A stretch of DNA of 64,000 nt from Allodiplogaster sudhausi (GCA_945643635.1 CALZFC010000027.1:3498501-3562500); one strand, 5' to 3'; numbered from the stretch's first letter, positions 1-11,639 are shown. Notes: a model not told the origin generated them from the sequence alone. Translations and numbers: made by a program.

Positions 1-1125
1 GCCCAAATAAAACATTGTTTCATGGATGAATATTGTAGTGCTTGATAAATGTAATTTTCTTATTTAGAAAACAATTATCTGCCTCCAGATGCAATTATCC
101 TCACTCGGATTCGACACAATTAATGCTATTTGGCAATGCCTTCCAAATCGGCAACAACGACTCTACCGCATTTTCCAACTCGGCAAAACGACCCCTGAGG
201 TCGATCGGCAAAAGCAGGGGTTTAATAATTAATTCTGCTACTTATTTTATTGCGTCCCCTTGTTGTGCAAACAAAGTATTTTTTAATTAGAATAAGATCC
301 TATATTAATCAATCAATCTTTCTTGTTTTATTCGAATTTTGAAGCGAATCTATTACAATTAGATGAGATAAGCTTCGACTTTGAGATGGTAGAAGTTTGA
401 GTTTTTTCAGCACATTCAACGGCACTCTCCATCCTAGTTCACTTTCACTTTATCTCCATCATGCTCTCTCTCTCTCTCCCTCACTGTTAGCGCAACTTCA
501 TCGAATTGAGAGAAGATTCAGCAACAAGTTATGTAGACTGACAACGAAAAGGCTCCGATTTGTTTTCAATTGATTTTCAAAATCATAGCCTCAATTTCAA
601 AAACGTTTCCTAAACATTTGAGCTATTCTTTTAGTACCCCAAAAACCCGCTATTGATAGATGTGCCCACCAAATGCTGCTTTTCACTCACTTCTCTCTGT
701 TACCAACCAGCAGTAGGCAATAATTGAAGGGGAAAGAGCCTAACACAGTGTCGTTATTCCAATCTGCAAGCTGAGTACTACTTCTCGTGGTAGAACCTAC
801 AACAGGTACATCATAATAAAGGTCCCTGGTAGAAGCTATAGGCTCACACAAGAAAGGTAGCAGCTAGAGAGGAGTGTTTATAGAAATATCAAGTTGGATG
901 TCACTGCATACATATATTCTCCGCTCGAACATCTAAATATCATCAGTCACACTATTGAAATTGTAGCGACTTTGTGCTGAGAGAGGGGTAGATATTGATG
1001 AGAATCAACTGTAATATCTCTCTATCTCTCTGTACTCTGATTCCTCTCGAACGGTCACGGTTGCAAGAATGGGTGCATGATATTTCTTCGACGCGGAGAC
1101 CATTCGTACTTGGTTCTATCAAGAG
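1..1125. other. Intergenic / 5' flank, no gene recognised
   Basis: AT-rich sequence with a short CT run near 463-480. A small open frame at 42-290 has no signal peptide, no recognisable motif and no splice-compatible neighbour, so I do not call it a gene. The last part presumably holds the promoter and 5' UTR of the secreted-protein gene that starts at 1126. I see no clear TATA box or trans-splice site. Confidence 0.5.
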
Positions 1126-2185
1126 ATGAGGCTGCTTCTACTTTTCGTCTTCTTCTTTGCTTCCTTGCTTGCTCAAGGAGAAGCACAACAATGTGTTGGT
1201 TTTTTTCATTATTATTTCGAAATGATTTGTTTAATATAAAAATTCGCTCTAATGTTTTCTTAAGATGTCTTGTACATCTGCTAGCGAGTGCTATGCGTTC
1301 CTGGAAAACGGTCTTTGTAATTCCGACCGTTGCTGCTGTGACCCGGCAGAAGTGAGCGAAAACTTTTTCTTTTCTTTTATTTTCCTTAAAAATTGATCAA
1401 CCTAAATTGAGCAGCCAGCTTTTGTACTCTGTGTTTCACAGGCAGCTCCATGTGCAGCCACTTCGTCAAAGGCGCCAACGACTACCACGAATACCACGGA
1501 GGCACCCGCGACTACCACGGAAGCGTCCGCAACTACCACGGAAGCGTCCGCAACTACCACGGAAGAACCTGCGACTTCCACGGAAGCACCCGCGACTACC
1601 ACGGACGCGACCACGTCATCTACCACCACACCGCTTCCGTGCTCGAAATGTCCAACACTAAATTACATGGAGACAGAAACAGTTGGTTGAAGAGTATTTT
1701 AAATAAATTTTTTTTTATATTAATTTCTTAATCTTTTATACAATTATAATTTCTTTATTTCCAACAACTGAATAATGGCTTGCATTAATTTACATGTCAA
1801 AAGCCATAACAATGGTTGGGTGTACATTTCTAATTGTAAGATTTCTTTTAAGTCATTATTTATTCATTTTTTAATGAATCTGTTATGTCGCGACAAAAAT
1901 AAGTGAAATAAGTATTTGCAACATTGTTGCTTATGGATTCTGCCGAGAATATTTCAATGATTCCTTTCAAATAAAGGAATAAAAATGAAAGAAAATCATA
2001 GTAATTTTTTTTTAATCTGCTTGTTCTTCTCTTTTCTTTGCTACCTGTGAGAAGGGTTCTAACATTCTCCTCGTGCCTGCCATCGCAACCCATCTGCTTT
2101 GCCGCGGGGCAGAGAGAAAAAGCGAAAAGAGAGAGATAGAGAGAAAGGAAGAGAGAGGGGAGGGAGAGGAGAGAGAATGAGAGAA

Positions 2186-2235
<50 letters not shown>

Positions 2236-3724
2236 AGAGATAGAATTAGAGAAAGGAAGAGGGAAAGAGGGAAAAGGAGAGAAGGAGAGAGAATTAAAGA
2301 AAGGAAAAGAGATAGAAAGAGATACAAGAATAGAGAGGATATAGGACAGCACGAGATATATCGAAAGAAGGAGAGACATACAATCTGTCGAATTTTAGCG
2401 TGTCAAGCCGAAAACTGAAAAAAATGTAAAATTTTGGAGTCGATTTCCCATGAGTTGACTTTCAAGCACAAAAGTATAATCAATCGCAAAAATTAGTAAC
2501 TTATATTAGCAGAAGGTAATAGAAGATTTGGTTAGAATGCGAGATTGAAAATTGTCGTGTGTATTTTTTCAGCAATAGTTTATTGTTTATACATATATTC
2601 TTTAATTAAAATAATGTAATTATTATTCATTTATTCTTTCAGTGTGACTTACCAGAGGTCAACTGTGATGTAAGCCTGCTGATGACCGCGAAAACGCCGT
2701 GCGCCGTTGCAACTTGTACGGCTGGCAGCAAGATGTACTACAATAATATGGTGTGTTGATGTACCCCCCACCCCACCCCGTCCTGGTTGCAGATATCTGC
2801 TTCTTGTTGGAAGCTGTAGATCCGTCTAAGCAGTAGGTCACTTTTAAGTGAAAATGCGCCTCCTAGTTTGAGGTCTCCATTTATTTTATTTATTTTTTAT
2901 TTTTGTTTTTGGACAACATTTTGAGCGAATATAAAGTTGAAATGAAGGATCCATCCACATCGTCAACAATATTCGTTCACAAATATAAACTTGACATGCT
3001 GAATGCACATATTCACACCGACAACAACCTGTTTCAGGAAAACGAAGAGACGTTTTCAATCTCGAATTCTGGTGTTCGATGCAGGACGGACGGAGTAAGT
3101 TTCGAGGACGCCTCCGACCCTAGCGTGTTCTTCGAGGCGGCATCGGGCTCGGTCGTTTGCGTGAAACGTAAGCAGAGATGATTTTATTTGTTCTTTTTTT
3201 TATTTTAATTCTAGTAATACATGCATAATAACTTGTATTATTTATGTTTTTTAATGCAATTTTTTTAAGAAAAAAAAAACTGAATAAATAGAACTTTTAA
3301 CTCTGATACTATTTCTAGAGTGCGAGCCGCCGCCTGCCGGTCCCGGGTGCACGAACGCGGATGTTTTCGTGGCTAAGACGTGCAAATGGCCTGCGGTTGG
3401 CATTAATTTATAGTTTAAGATTAAGATTTTTCTAGTAGGAAAAAAACAACAACAAACAACAAAATGTTATTTGAATCCTGTCGATTGGAAAGCTTCTTTT
3501 TCTTCTCCGTTTGAATGCTCTACGAACAATATGCACACGTTTTTGAATGCACTTTTAAGATGACTCCCTCCGAACGCAAATGTTATGCGCCTCATTCGCT
3601 CTTCATTAATGACGTCGCAGTGGAGGGCTCCCTCACGTGTGTCAATGGATTCTGGAAGCAGGCGGATGGCACGCAACTGGCCGATGGCTTCACCGCTTAC
3701 TGCAAAGAGAAGGTTCCAGCATAA
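1126..3724 (+). CDS. Secreted mucin-like, Cys-rich protein, 7 exons
   Basis: Spliced model: 1126-1194, 1265-1351, 1442-1681, 2643-2750, 3038-3167, 3319-3395, 3560-3724, giving 291 residues ending in TAA. All introns are GT-AG and the reading frame stays open through every junction (phases 0,0,0,0,1,0), which is the main support. Residues 1-20 form a signal peptide (Met-Arg, then a run of Leu/Val/Phe). Residues 23-56 hold eight cysteines, including a CCC triplet. Residues about 60-120 are a Thr/Ala/Glu/Pro stalk with seven-residue repeats (EASATTT type), likely O-glycosylated. The C-terminal half has about 14 cysteines and two similar blocks, the second with a CxxGxW-type motif (TCVNGFW). This layout resembles nematode extracellular proteins with Thr-rich linkers and C6/DUF281-like modules, but I could not confirm a family. 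Its role is unknown; extracellular or surface-coat function is inferred. Exon 5 start is the least certain boundary. Confidence 0.75.
1499..1605 (+). repeat. 21-bp coding minisatellite (Thr-rich heptads)
   Basis: Five tandem 21-bp units inside exon 3 encode variants of Glu-Ala-(Pro/Ser)-Ala-Thr-Thr-Thr. Two middle units are identical at the nucleotide level. Such in-frame minisatellites change copy number easily, so stalk length may vary among individuals. Confidence 0.85.
2108..2345 (+). repeat. (GA)n-rich purine tract
   Basis: About 240 bp of almost pure purine on the plus strand, with a perfect GA run near 2205-2232 and degraded GA/GGA/AAGA around it. It lies in the long intron 3 of the secreted-protein gene (1682-2642). 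The long open frames that cross it on both strands are low-complexity artefacts. Confidence 0.95.
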
Positions 3725-3765
3725 AAAGTGGAGTCAGCTGATTGACAGTAAAGGCATATGTATGT

Positions 3766-3771
3766 AATAAA
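3766..3771 (+). promoter_or_regulatory. Polyadenylation signal AATAAA
   Basis: A canonical AATAAA lies 41 nt after the TAA stop of the secreted-protein gene, which fits the short 3' UTRs of compact animal genomes and supports the chosen stop. Confidence 0.7.
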
Positions 3772-5144
3772 GTGTTCAATGAGACATTGCATGTCATTAA
3801 ACACTTGACTGGTAATAGCTCTCTCTGTTCATCCTATTAATAAATATGGATAGACAATGCGTTCGAATGTACCTGCTTTGCAAAGTCGTCACAAATTTAA
3901 TTAAATATCCTAATGCACACGAATGCATACACTTGCTCGAATAAAGTAGCTCGTCAAAATTGTGTAAGTTGCACAACGTACAGGCCTGCCAGTGGTACAC
4001 AAGAAAGAGTTGCACGCGCTCAATGGAGTTTAATGGCCCGGCCATGATGTTGCTCTGCCAAATTTTTTTTAATTGCGGGAAAATAAAATATTCACGAATT
4101 CAAAGTAGAGAATACTGTTAATTTCCTCAGGGCAGAAAGAGAATTTTGTGACTTCAGGATACTTGCAATCGAAGTTTTTCTTGCTCAACCTGACCAAATA
4201 AGGCGAAAAACAAGACATTATCTATACGCCTCTTACCTCCTTTAAGCATACCAAGAATATAATGTGTGAGAATCTCCGCCACTTTATTATCTCCATTAAT
4301 GCCGTTTCAATACCGTTTTCCTATCAAATTCTAGGCCAGTCGTTGTCAGGTATGTACCCTGTATCCTGTCTCGTGACCTTTGTGTCCTTTGCCTAGAGCC
4401 GTGCTTCTTCTGTTCATCGGCTAAGCTCGTGTAACGGGTAATATCGTCTTTTTCTGTTCTGAATAAATCTTGCTACCTTCACGATCGGATACCATGCGCA
4501 TTAGTATTGTCCCCATGATTCTTTTTTTAGTTCTTCTTACTTTGCCAATCAGATCCAGCTGTGTCACACAAAGTTTCCTTTTATTTTTATCCGATCTCCT
4601 CAATACTTTCGCTTTGTGTACTTTTCGAAATTAAACACTCGCTTGACATTCGCTTTTTGCTTGGAAGATTTATGTAGATGAATAGCGATGGAATTGGGCA
4701 AAGGATGCTCTAAATGTCCTTGATGAAAAGGGTGAGCTGAGTGATCGCAGACAATGTGACGTTTCGGCATAGATATTCACCATGCGGCAGGCTCATTCAA
4801 AATGTTTTTTTTTCAAATCTAAATCTTTTTATACCAAACTTGACTCTCTATGTATATGTATGATAAGACTCAAAAAGATCTCTCATACATGCGAATATAC
4901 ATTCATATTATATATACATAGATATATGAATGTAATCTTTTTCATTATTACTTTAATTTCTAGGTAATTAATTATCCCCTTAATCCGGGGCAACTACTTG
5001 CAGTGCTTCATATGGGCAAAAAAATGGAAACGATGATATCATACGCATATCTAAATAGAACTGTCGTGTACAAGGGATGCAACGCTGCTCTTGTCTGCTG
5101 GATCTTTTAATCTAATCGTGTGGCGGAGAGAAGCCGCTTCTCTT

Positions 5145-5184
<40 letters not shown>

Positions 5185-6600
5185 CTTTCTCTCTCGCTTT
5201 TTTTCGCTCTCGAACAAGTTGAGAACTCGTCAACTCGTCAACTTGGCGCTGCTCTCTGCTCGTTTCGCTGCTGCTGCTGCTGCCACAATTAGCCATTGCT
5301 ACCTTTAATGTCTGTTGCAACACATCCGGGCGCCTGAGTATCGTGCGTAGGCGGGGTCATTGCGGATGGCGCAAGCTCGAGATGGGCGGTTTTTTTTGGG
5401 AAGGAGGCCCTTGCTCGACATGGCTCTAGAAAAGTGTGGGGAAGAGGCCACATTATACAACGATCTCTGTATTGTGTGGGAGACACTTTAATTTCAGAGC
5501 CGCGCCTCATGTAGTAGAGACTAGAGACTACTACGAAAATGTCGTCTGCCACTTACTCTATAACTACGTAGTATTTCCTGTTACTCCCCCCCCCCCTCCC
5601 CCCGCCCCGACGATGTTACGTATCCACCCTCCCGCCCACCCACCCAAAATGCTCTTGCAAACAACATGTCTGCCACTGGCACACACGTACTACGCAAAGA
5701 AACGCATCGTTTCAATTTGAATTGAGAGGAGAATTGAGCTCGTTTTAACATAGTCTCCGTTTTGGCTCCTTTCCGTGCACATCAAAGAGACATTTAATAA
5801 TTTATATATATGACAGGGCAAAAAAAAAAAAAAACGGATTTATCTCGTCTTCGAAGCATTTGGCACATTTGAGCAAAAATGTACATGTATTTTTGTTTTA
5901 TCAATTTGGTAGGTTCAGGTTGCATATGTATGAAAAATGTCCATGTACATTTTCAGTATTTTTTTTCTAGTTTGCCCCGTCATATATGTATGTATGTATG
6001 ACGCGAAAATGTGTATGGATACATAGTTAACACAAGACTCTTTGTCTTCCTTCTTCCATACGACTGCACTAATCGCGTCCCAAGCGTGCGCACTTTTGTT
6101 TCGCGCAGGTAGTCAGTCGCACTCCGAGTTCACTTCTATTCCATTTCAGGCCAAGTTCACTTCTATGCCATTCAGGTCCCTTGGCGGGTTCATAGATACG
6201 TAGAGTCCGCACAAGCTTGTGAGGAAAATTCAACAAATGACTTTTTTGAACATTGCGTCATGCAGAAGATTTTTCGCCCCTATTCAGAACAGATAATAAA
6301 AGAATTTTGATTTCTCTATGCCTCTCGCATTTTTGCGTCTAAATTCGCGGTCGTTCGAGAAGATTTGCACACAAGAATCCCATTATTCTTCGTCTATAAA
6401 AAAAGAAGTGAAAGCCAGGCGCTACTCTGATATATCTTTTGGATTATCTCGCCTAATCCGAGAGAGAGAGAGAGATGAAGACGTGCGCGCCTCTTGAAGG
6501 CAGCAGCAGCCTGCCTTCGCTGCGGAAACTGCGCCCTTCTTTGCTCCAGCATATCCACTCTCTTCATTCTCTTGTGTGCATTCAGACAGACACGGTCGAG
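3772..6600. other. Intergenic region, no gene recognised
   Basis: AT-rich sequence with microsatellites: a CT run near 5146-5200, a TGC run near 5264-5282, poly-C near 5587-5604, poly-A near 5820-5834 and TATG repeats near 5984-6000. A 23-24 bp direct duplication sits at 6127-6150 and 6154-6176. Short open frames here lack motifs, signal peptides or convincing splice partners. Confidence 0.5.
5146..5200 (+). repeat. (CT)n microsatellite
   Basis: A near-perfect CT dinucleotide run with a few G/T interruptions. It explains the Ser/Leu- and Arg/Glu-repeat open frames on both strands. Confidence 0.95.
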
Positions 6601-7197
6601 ATGCTCCGACTTCCGAGCGCGCTGCTCTGCTTGGCAATCATCTCCGCTCATTCCACAAGTACAGGTCGCTACGATTATAAGTATATTCTTTTTCTAAAGA
6701 AGCACATGTTAGTTGATAAGATATGCACTCAGATTTCACATGTGAACTTAATTTAGAATAAAAAAAGAATAATTAATAGAAATCAACTTGCAGCCTTCCT
6801 CGTCGAGCACATCAGCCTTCCTCCAACAGACGGGAACAACGGCCCGGTCGACGGAGCCATTCAGAGTGTCCCTGAAGTACTCGAAGACGGCTCGTTAGCC
6901 ATGCCACCAGAGAGGCCGGTCAGTGAGCATTCGAAGCATGAGGAGATTGCACAAGAGTCGCAGGCTGAAACTATTATATGAAATTCGACCATTAAATATT
7001 TGGATTTGCCTGACTATGGCAATCGCTTCTCTCTAAAACACACACGTACAAAAAGAAGCAATATCAATATTATTAATTTTTTCTCTTTTAGAAAACAAAT
7101 TAAAAATGTTAAAAAAAAACCTTTTCAGTCATGCTTCTGCTGCCGTGCCTTCCTGTGCAGACGGCAGACGTGCCCGTGCTCGCGCTTCTTCTTCTGA
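6601..7197 (+). CDS. Small secreted prepropeptide-like protein, 3 exons
   Basis: Exons 6601-6664, 6794-6918 and 7129-7197 join in frame (phase 1, then phase 0). The product of 85 residues starts with a hydrophobic signal peptide (residues 1 to about 18), continues with a Pro/Glu/Asp-rich acidic middle, and ends with a 22-residue segment of six cysteines in the pattern CxCCx4Cx4CxC, with four arginines and no acidic residue. Signal, acidic propiece and basic Cys-rich tail is the usual plan of secreted peptide precursors. If the second donor (GTCAGT at 6919) is not used, translation runs on to TGA at 6979-6981, giving an acidic 84-residue form without the Cys tail, followed by ATTAAA at 6991. 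Both forms may exist. I recognise no family. An antimicrobial, signalling or other role cannot be decided from sequence, and the third exon is the weaker part of the model. Confidence 0.55.
6991..6996 (+). promoter_or_regulatory. Possible polyadenylation signal ATTAAA
   Basis: This common variant signal lies 10 nt after the read-through stop of the small secreted-protein gene. It would suit a short transcript that ends in retained intron 2. Confidence 0.4.
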
Positions 7198-9265
7198 GCT
7201 AACAGTGAGAGTGCGACCAACCATGTGTCGAGTGTGCTTCATCAGCCTTTCTTGCCTCCTCTCCACACGTCATGAAACATGTTCTTTCGCTTCGGAAGCA
7301 CCAATCACGAACTTCTTCTAGCGAATAGCCATTATTAACATACATATATGTAATTTCGAGAATCTCATGTCTGCCCAGAGTTCTTCATTGTCTACAGATG
7401 GCTACAGCCGTAAAAAAAGCCAGCTTTATGTTGTTGAAGTACGCGGAATTCCTTGTACAAGACGTCAAAGAAACGAGACGGGGTTATTAAACCGGCGGCG
7501 ATTAATAGGTCAAAGAATTAGATTAGTGCAGAACAGCCATCCTCCATGTGGCTGCCGCGTTGTGTGAAATCCAATTAGTTCCCAGATCATGATGATATCA
7601 ACTCCATAAAAAGGCCTAATCTTCTTAGAAACCCTCCAATGGACTTTTTTGCTTTCATTATTGCCTCATATCCCTTGTGTTATGCTTTTTTTTGGTGTTC
7701 TCTCTGTCGTATACTGTAATAGTATGATTTATCGGAAGTGTTTGTCATATAACAAAAAACCCTAATAATACATGTCTACTGTAATCTTCTCAAGATGTAC
7801 GTAGCATGATTATTTCATACATATAGTGCAGACTAGTTTTTAGCTGAACTTTCTGCGATCTTAATGGTCGTTTATTTCAATTTCTGTAGTATAATATTTA
7901 CTTTATGTAGACATTGGCACTTTGCCAAATTCTTTGCTGTCTGGAATTGGCGTATAATTCAACTTGATTGCACATGAACATGATGACATGAAAAGAAAGC
8001 GACGAATACACTGGCTGTTAATATTTTATGCACATATGAAATTACATCATGACTTGACACAACCAACTCTCATAATCAAGCTTGGATGGAGGACATAACA
8101 CAGATGGCGTTGAAGAGAGAATATGATTCCATTGTTAGAACGAAAATAACATGACCTTTTCATTGCAAATTGACATATTCGGAAAGTACCTTTTTTGCAG
8201 CGCAAAATGTGCGCTGAGATAGAAGTAAGCTGAAGAAGAGAGGGAAAGAGGCATTACCACATTCTTTTCTTCTCATGCGAACCAGGACTCCGCGCTTACG
8301 AACGGAACATGAAATGGCAACTGACGTTGAGAGTATGTCAATTTAAATACACAAATAGCCACATGATAATTTACTTGTTAAAAATTCGTCAATTAACTAG
8401 ACATTTCTGAGAAATATGCAAATTTTTACCCGAAGAAATTCTTGTTCGTTTTGTAGATAAATATGACTGCAGAAAATATGACTAAAGAATTAGTGGCGTG
8501 CAAATTTCTGCATTGATGATATTAGCAATTTGTTAAATATATGTCGGTCACCAAAAGCATAATCGACCTGCAAAAAAAATTTCGAAAATGAATTACTGCC
8601 AGAGTATGAGACAAATAATAAGCAGTGAAAAAAGTAAAGAGATCTTAAAAAGAGCACCTATTAAACGTTCATGGAAACATTGCAGAAGTTTGATAGTATC
8701 GATTAATTTTCTACATGAAAGAAATACTTGGTGTCCTTCTATATATCGAGACGTAATATTTGTCGTTCGAAAGGAAATCAATATGAAATGATTGTCAATA
8801 CAATCGAAGTTAAGCGAAACGTAAAATTTTTTCTCCCACCCATTCCTCCTTTATTTTGTATCGTACATATATTTTCTCTTGTCATATCACACCTCTGTCA
8901 GTTTTGTCACATCTTAAAGGAAGTATCCGGCGAATAATTCTACAGTAGCGCTAGAGAACGCGTTTGAATGCGCGCACTCAGAAAGTTGCCTGTCGCTCGG
9001 TCGAGAGAGCGTGTGAAATAGGAGGGTGGCTCCGACCTATCGTAGCTAATTCTCTACCCGCCAGTTTTCACGTTACTATTTCTCAGAATGTAATAGAAGA
9101 AAATCGCTCAAACTTTCTGGAGACATGTTATAAGCCAAGATGAACATGTTCATGTAGAAAAAAACTTAGGTTAATTATTCAACGGATACCTCCTTAAAAA
9201 AGGTGGTAGATGAATAAATAATTAAATAAATTTCAAGACGACAAAAATGATTTTAAATGATTGTC
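7198..9265. other. Intergenic region, no gene recognised
   Basis: About 2 kb of AT-rich sequence between the plus-strand small gene and the 3' end of the minus-strand membrane-protein gene. Open frames at 7367-7567 and 8588-8937 show no motif, signal peptide or coherent splicing. I see no RNA gene or repeat of note. Confidence 0.5.
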
Positions 9266-11297
9266 TCAGCCACTCTCGCTGCTCAGGACGCGCACGACTG
9301 GCACGTGCTGTTGCTGTTGCTGCTGTGCTGGCTGGCCGTGCTGCTGTTGCGGATGACTCTTGCGGCCAAAGGACCAGTTCGTGGACGGCCGGCCACTGCT
9401 GCAGCCGTCGCCTCCGCCCGTTGGGCTGCTTCCGTAGCCGTCCACTTCTTCGTCTAGAGCCGTTCAACATGCACATTTCCGAGTTCGCTTTTCTTTTTTT
9501 GCATAATTAATTATGTAGAAAGTGTGAAGAAGATTTGCGGGAAATGGTATCATTCACCCACGTCGTTGACAGTCTTACACCTCAATTACCAACGTCAAAT
9601 ATTGGAAAGTGTACAAGATACATAATTCGTCATCGAACCTGGGTGTGAATAGAAGTAATCTTGAAAGAAGGCCGCGTCAACGATCACGAACAGCCTCAAA
9701 GGACGGACTATGGAAAGGATGATAAGAGAAAGATACAGGGGTGACGCGATTCCGGAAGAAGCTCACGGATTTGTTTTCATGGTGGTATGGATAGTATTTT
9801 TGAAAATAAAAAGAGATATGCACCTTCTGAAGTTCTAATGAATAGGATGACTTGAGCGGATAGGAATACCACAAGGGGGGGGGGCGGAGGCTACTGAGCT
9901 GGGGAAAGGAATAAGAAATGACTGGTATAGAGGCAGATGGATAGTGAAAGCGAGCGATGAGAGGGGGAGAGAGGGCTATCGGGAATAAGGGTGTGTGTAT
10001 GACAAAAATTAAACGATGAGGTGTTCCAAATTCAGGTGGTGTAATTCTAGTCAAATGTTTGGTGAAGCAGAAAAAAAAACCCCGGAGTAGTGCCAGAGCA
10101 GGAATGGGTTCTTCAGCTCTCCGAGTATATTTGAGCATTCCTCTAACAACAAAGCGCACTGACCACCAGCACTCGATGAGTATGACCAGGCCGACGATGG
10201 TGAGGATGACGCAGCCGGAGGAGACGATGAGCACGGGCTCGGGCCGCGCGGTCATGCCGCGCAGCACGCCGCGGCACAGGAACACCAGCGTGCACAGCAC
10301 TGCCACCTGCGCATACGACTGTTTCAGTCGCAATTCTTTTCCTCGCTTTATTTGTACATAAATACAGGCAAGCAAAATGGCAAATGCTAAGTACGCAAGT
10401 AAACGTAACTATTATTTGACTCCTTTGTATCCGTTTCCTACATGAAAGCATTTTTCCTAAATTCTTTTAGCTTCCTTGACTCCATTATCTCCACTACGTT
10501 TTCTAACGAAATTGCCAAAAAAAATTTCTTTTGCTCTTTAACACTTTAGGGAGCAAAAGAAAATTTAATCTCTCTCAAAGTTGAAATACTACACAATCAT
10601 CGCCGCGGGCACATCCTTCTTGCCTGATATGCCCATCTCTCTTTGTCTGACCGACCGACCTGCCAGAAGGCGTGGACGAGGTAGTACTTGGGCTCGCGAA
10701 GTCGCCACGCGAGAAAGGTGGCCGCTTCGACGAGCGCGGTGACGACGACGAAGCCGGCGAAGGCGTACGAGATGGCCGTGCCGTGGCCGCGAAGGAGAGA
10801 AGTGTAGAAGAGCGCGCCGTCCGTCAAGTAGATGTCAAAGACGATCACGGAAGCCATCGCTGAGGAAACATGGACATCATTTGTTTGCTGGTGAGAAAAG
10901 CGGAGAAAACAAACAGAAAATTATATTTTTTAAGGAAATTATTTTTAAAGCATGAATAGGCATTGAAATACGCATATAATGTGTATACATATATTTTTTA
11001 TGATTTGTAATTGTTTTGTGCACATATGTATGTATAAATATGCATAATGTCATCTGCAAAAGCGGAGAAAATGTAAGTAGAACTCATGTCTACATGTCAT
11101 ATTTCGACTCCTTATAGTTAAGTTTGAAGTTTAGTTATCATGATTACTTTCAAATCTTATAATATAGCAAAATTAATAAGCAAATAAAAAATTAGATGCC
11201 CACCGAGCATGATCAGCTCGGCGACGCAAATGAGCGGAATCGCATCGCGTAACGCGACGCAGCCAAGACAGCAGCGATGCCGCGAGAAGGGCGCTAC
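9266..11297 (-). CDS. Four-TM LAPTM4/5-like protein, 5' end missing
   Basis: Minus-strand exons 11297-11204, 10859-10660, 10318-10081 and 9453-9266 join in frame through GT-AG introns (phases 1, 0, 1) and give 239 residues ending in TGA. A short Cys-containing N-terminal segment (RHRCCLGC) precedes four hydrophobic spans, at about residues 18-43, 60-84, 99-117 and 127-150. A tail follows with Gly/Ser, His and six consecutive Gln. A CC-x-x-C start, four TM helices and a cytoplasmic tail are the plan of lysosomal LAPTM4/5-like proteins, which have divergent nematode relatives. The family call is tentative. The first exon opens after a TTCAG acceptor with an in-frame stop just upstream, and its first in-frame ATG falls at its very end. 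At least one upstream exon is therefore missing, and the tRNA array starts only about 15 bp away. The long uninterrupted frame down to 9677 is read-through of intron 3. Confidence 0.7.
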
Positions 11298-11312
11298 CTG
11301 AACTTACATATA

Positions 11313-11410
11313 TTGAGAGATAAAATTGTATAAAACAAAATCATCAAAACTCGTTCACGACTCTGCAGAGCAGGAAAAGGATTAAGAGATAAAATTTGAG
11401 AAAAGGATCT
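11313..11410 (-). pseudogene. Degenerate array edge: spacer without its tRNA
   Basis: AGAGATAAAATT followed by a diverged AAATCATCAAAACTCGTTCACGAC segment matches the two ends of a normal spacer with the tRNA gene absent between them. It is followed by a normal spacer leading into the first tRNA copy. It marks the outermost relic of the array beside the membrane-protein gene. Confidence 0.55.
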
Positions 11411-11485
11411 TGCGTTCGAGGGGAATCGAACCCCGTCGAATGCTTGAAAGGCATCCATCCATGCCGACCATTACACCACGAACGC
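11411..11485 (-). pseudogene. First tRNA copy, anticodon UUC, degenerate
   Basis: The acceptor stem and B box are recognisable, but the anticodon loop reads CTTTCAA instead of CTTCCAA, giving anticodon UUC (a Glu anticodon) on a Gly-type body. A 4-nt duplication (CATC) lies between the D and anticodon stems, and the T-arm has lost bases, so its length is 75 nt. It is probably non-functional. Confidence 0.8.
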
Positions 11486-11567
11486 ACATTTACAAGATCA
11501 TTTAAACTCTTTCACGACTCTGCAGAGCAGGAAAAGGATTAAGAGATAATATTTGAGAAAAGGATCT

Positions 11568-11639
11568 TGCGTTCGGGGGGAATCGAACCCCCGTCGAATG
11601 CTTGGAAGGCATCCATTTTGACCATTACACCACGAACGC
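11568..11639 (-). tRNA. tRNA-Gly(UCC), array copy 2, D-stem variant
   Basis: Full length of 72 nt with loop CTTCCAA, intact B box and seven-pair acceptor stem. The 3' strand of the D stem has GC changed to AA, which breaks one pair. The same variant recurs in several copies at 14.0-15.9 kb. Confidence 0.85.

Noticed and set aside
42..290. 82-residue open frame at the left edge
   Set aside because: It has no domain, signal peptide, splice partner or coding-like composition. It could be an exon of a gene outside the window but cannot be supported.
2059..2379. Long Ser/Leu- and Arg/Glu-repeat open frames on both strands
   Set aside because: They are produced by the (GA)n tract inside an intron.
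4421..4967. Short open frames on both strands
   Set aside because: Lengths of 60-61 residues are expected by chance in AT-rich DNA and no motif or splice context is present.
7106..7321. Alternative 71-residue frame over the third exon of the small secreted gene
   Set aside because: Its phase does not match the end of exon 2 at 6918, while the 7129-7197 frame does.
9247..9510. Plus-strand open frames of 66-87 residues
   Set aside because: They are antisense shadows of the last exon of the membrane-protein gene; the minus-strand frame joins by phase to the upstream exon.
9677..10375. 232-residue continuous minus-strand frame
   Set aside because: Only its first part (10318-10081) is a real exon. 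The rest is read-through of intron 3 with low-complexity composition, and a better last exon in matching phase lies at 9453-9266.
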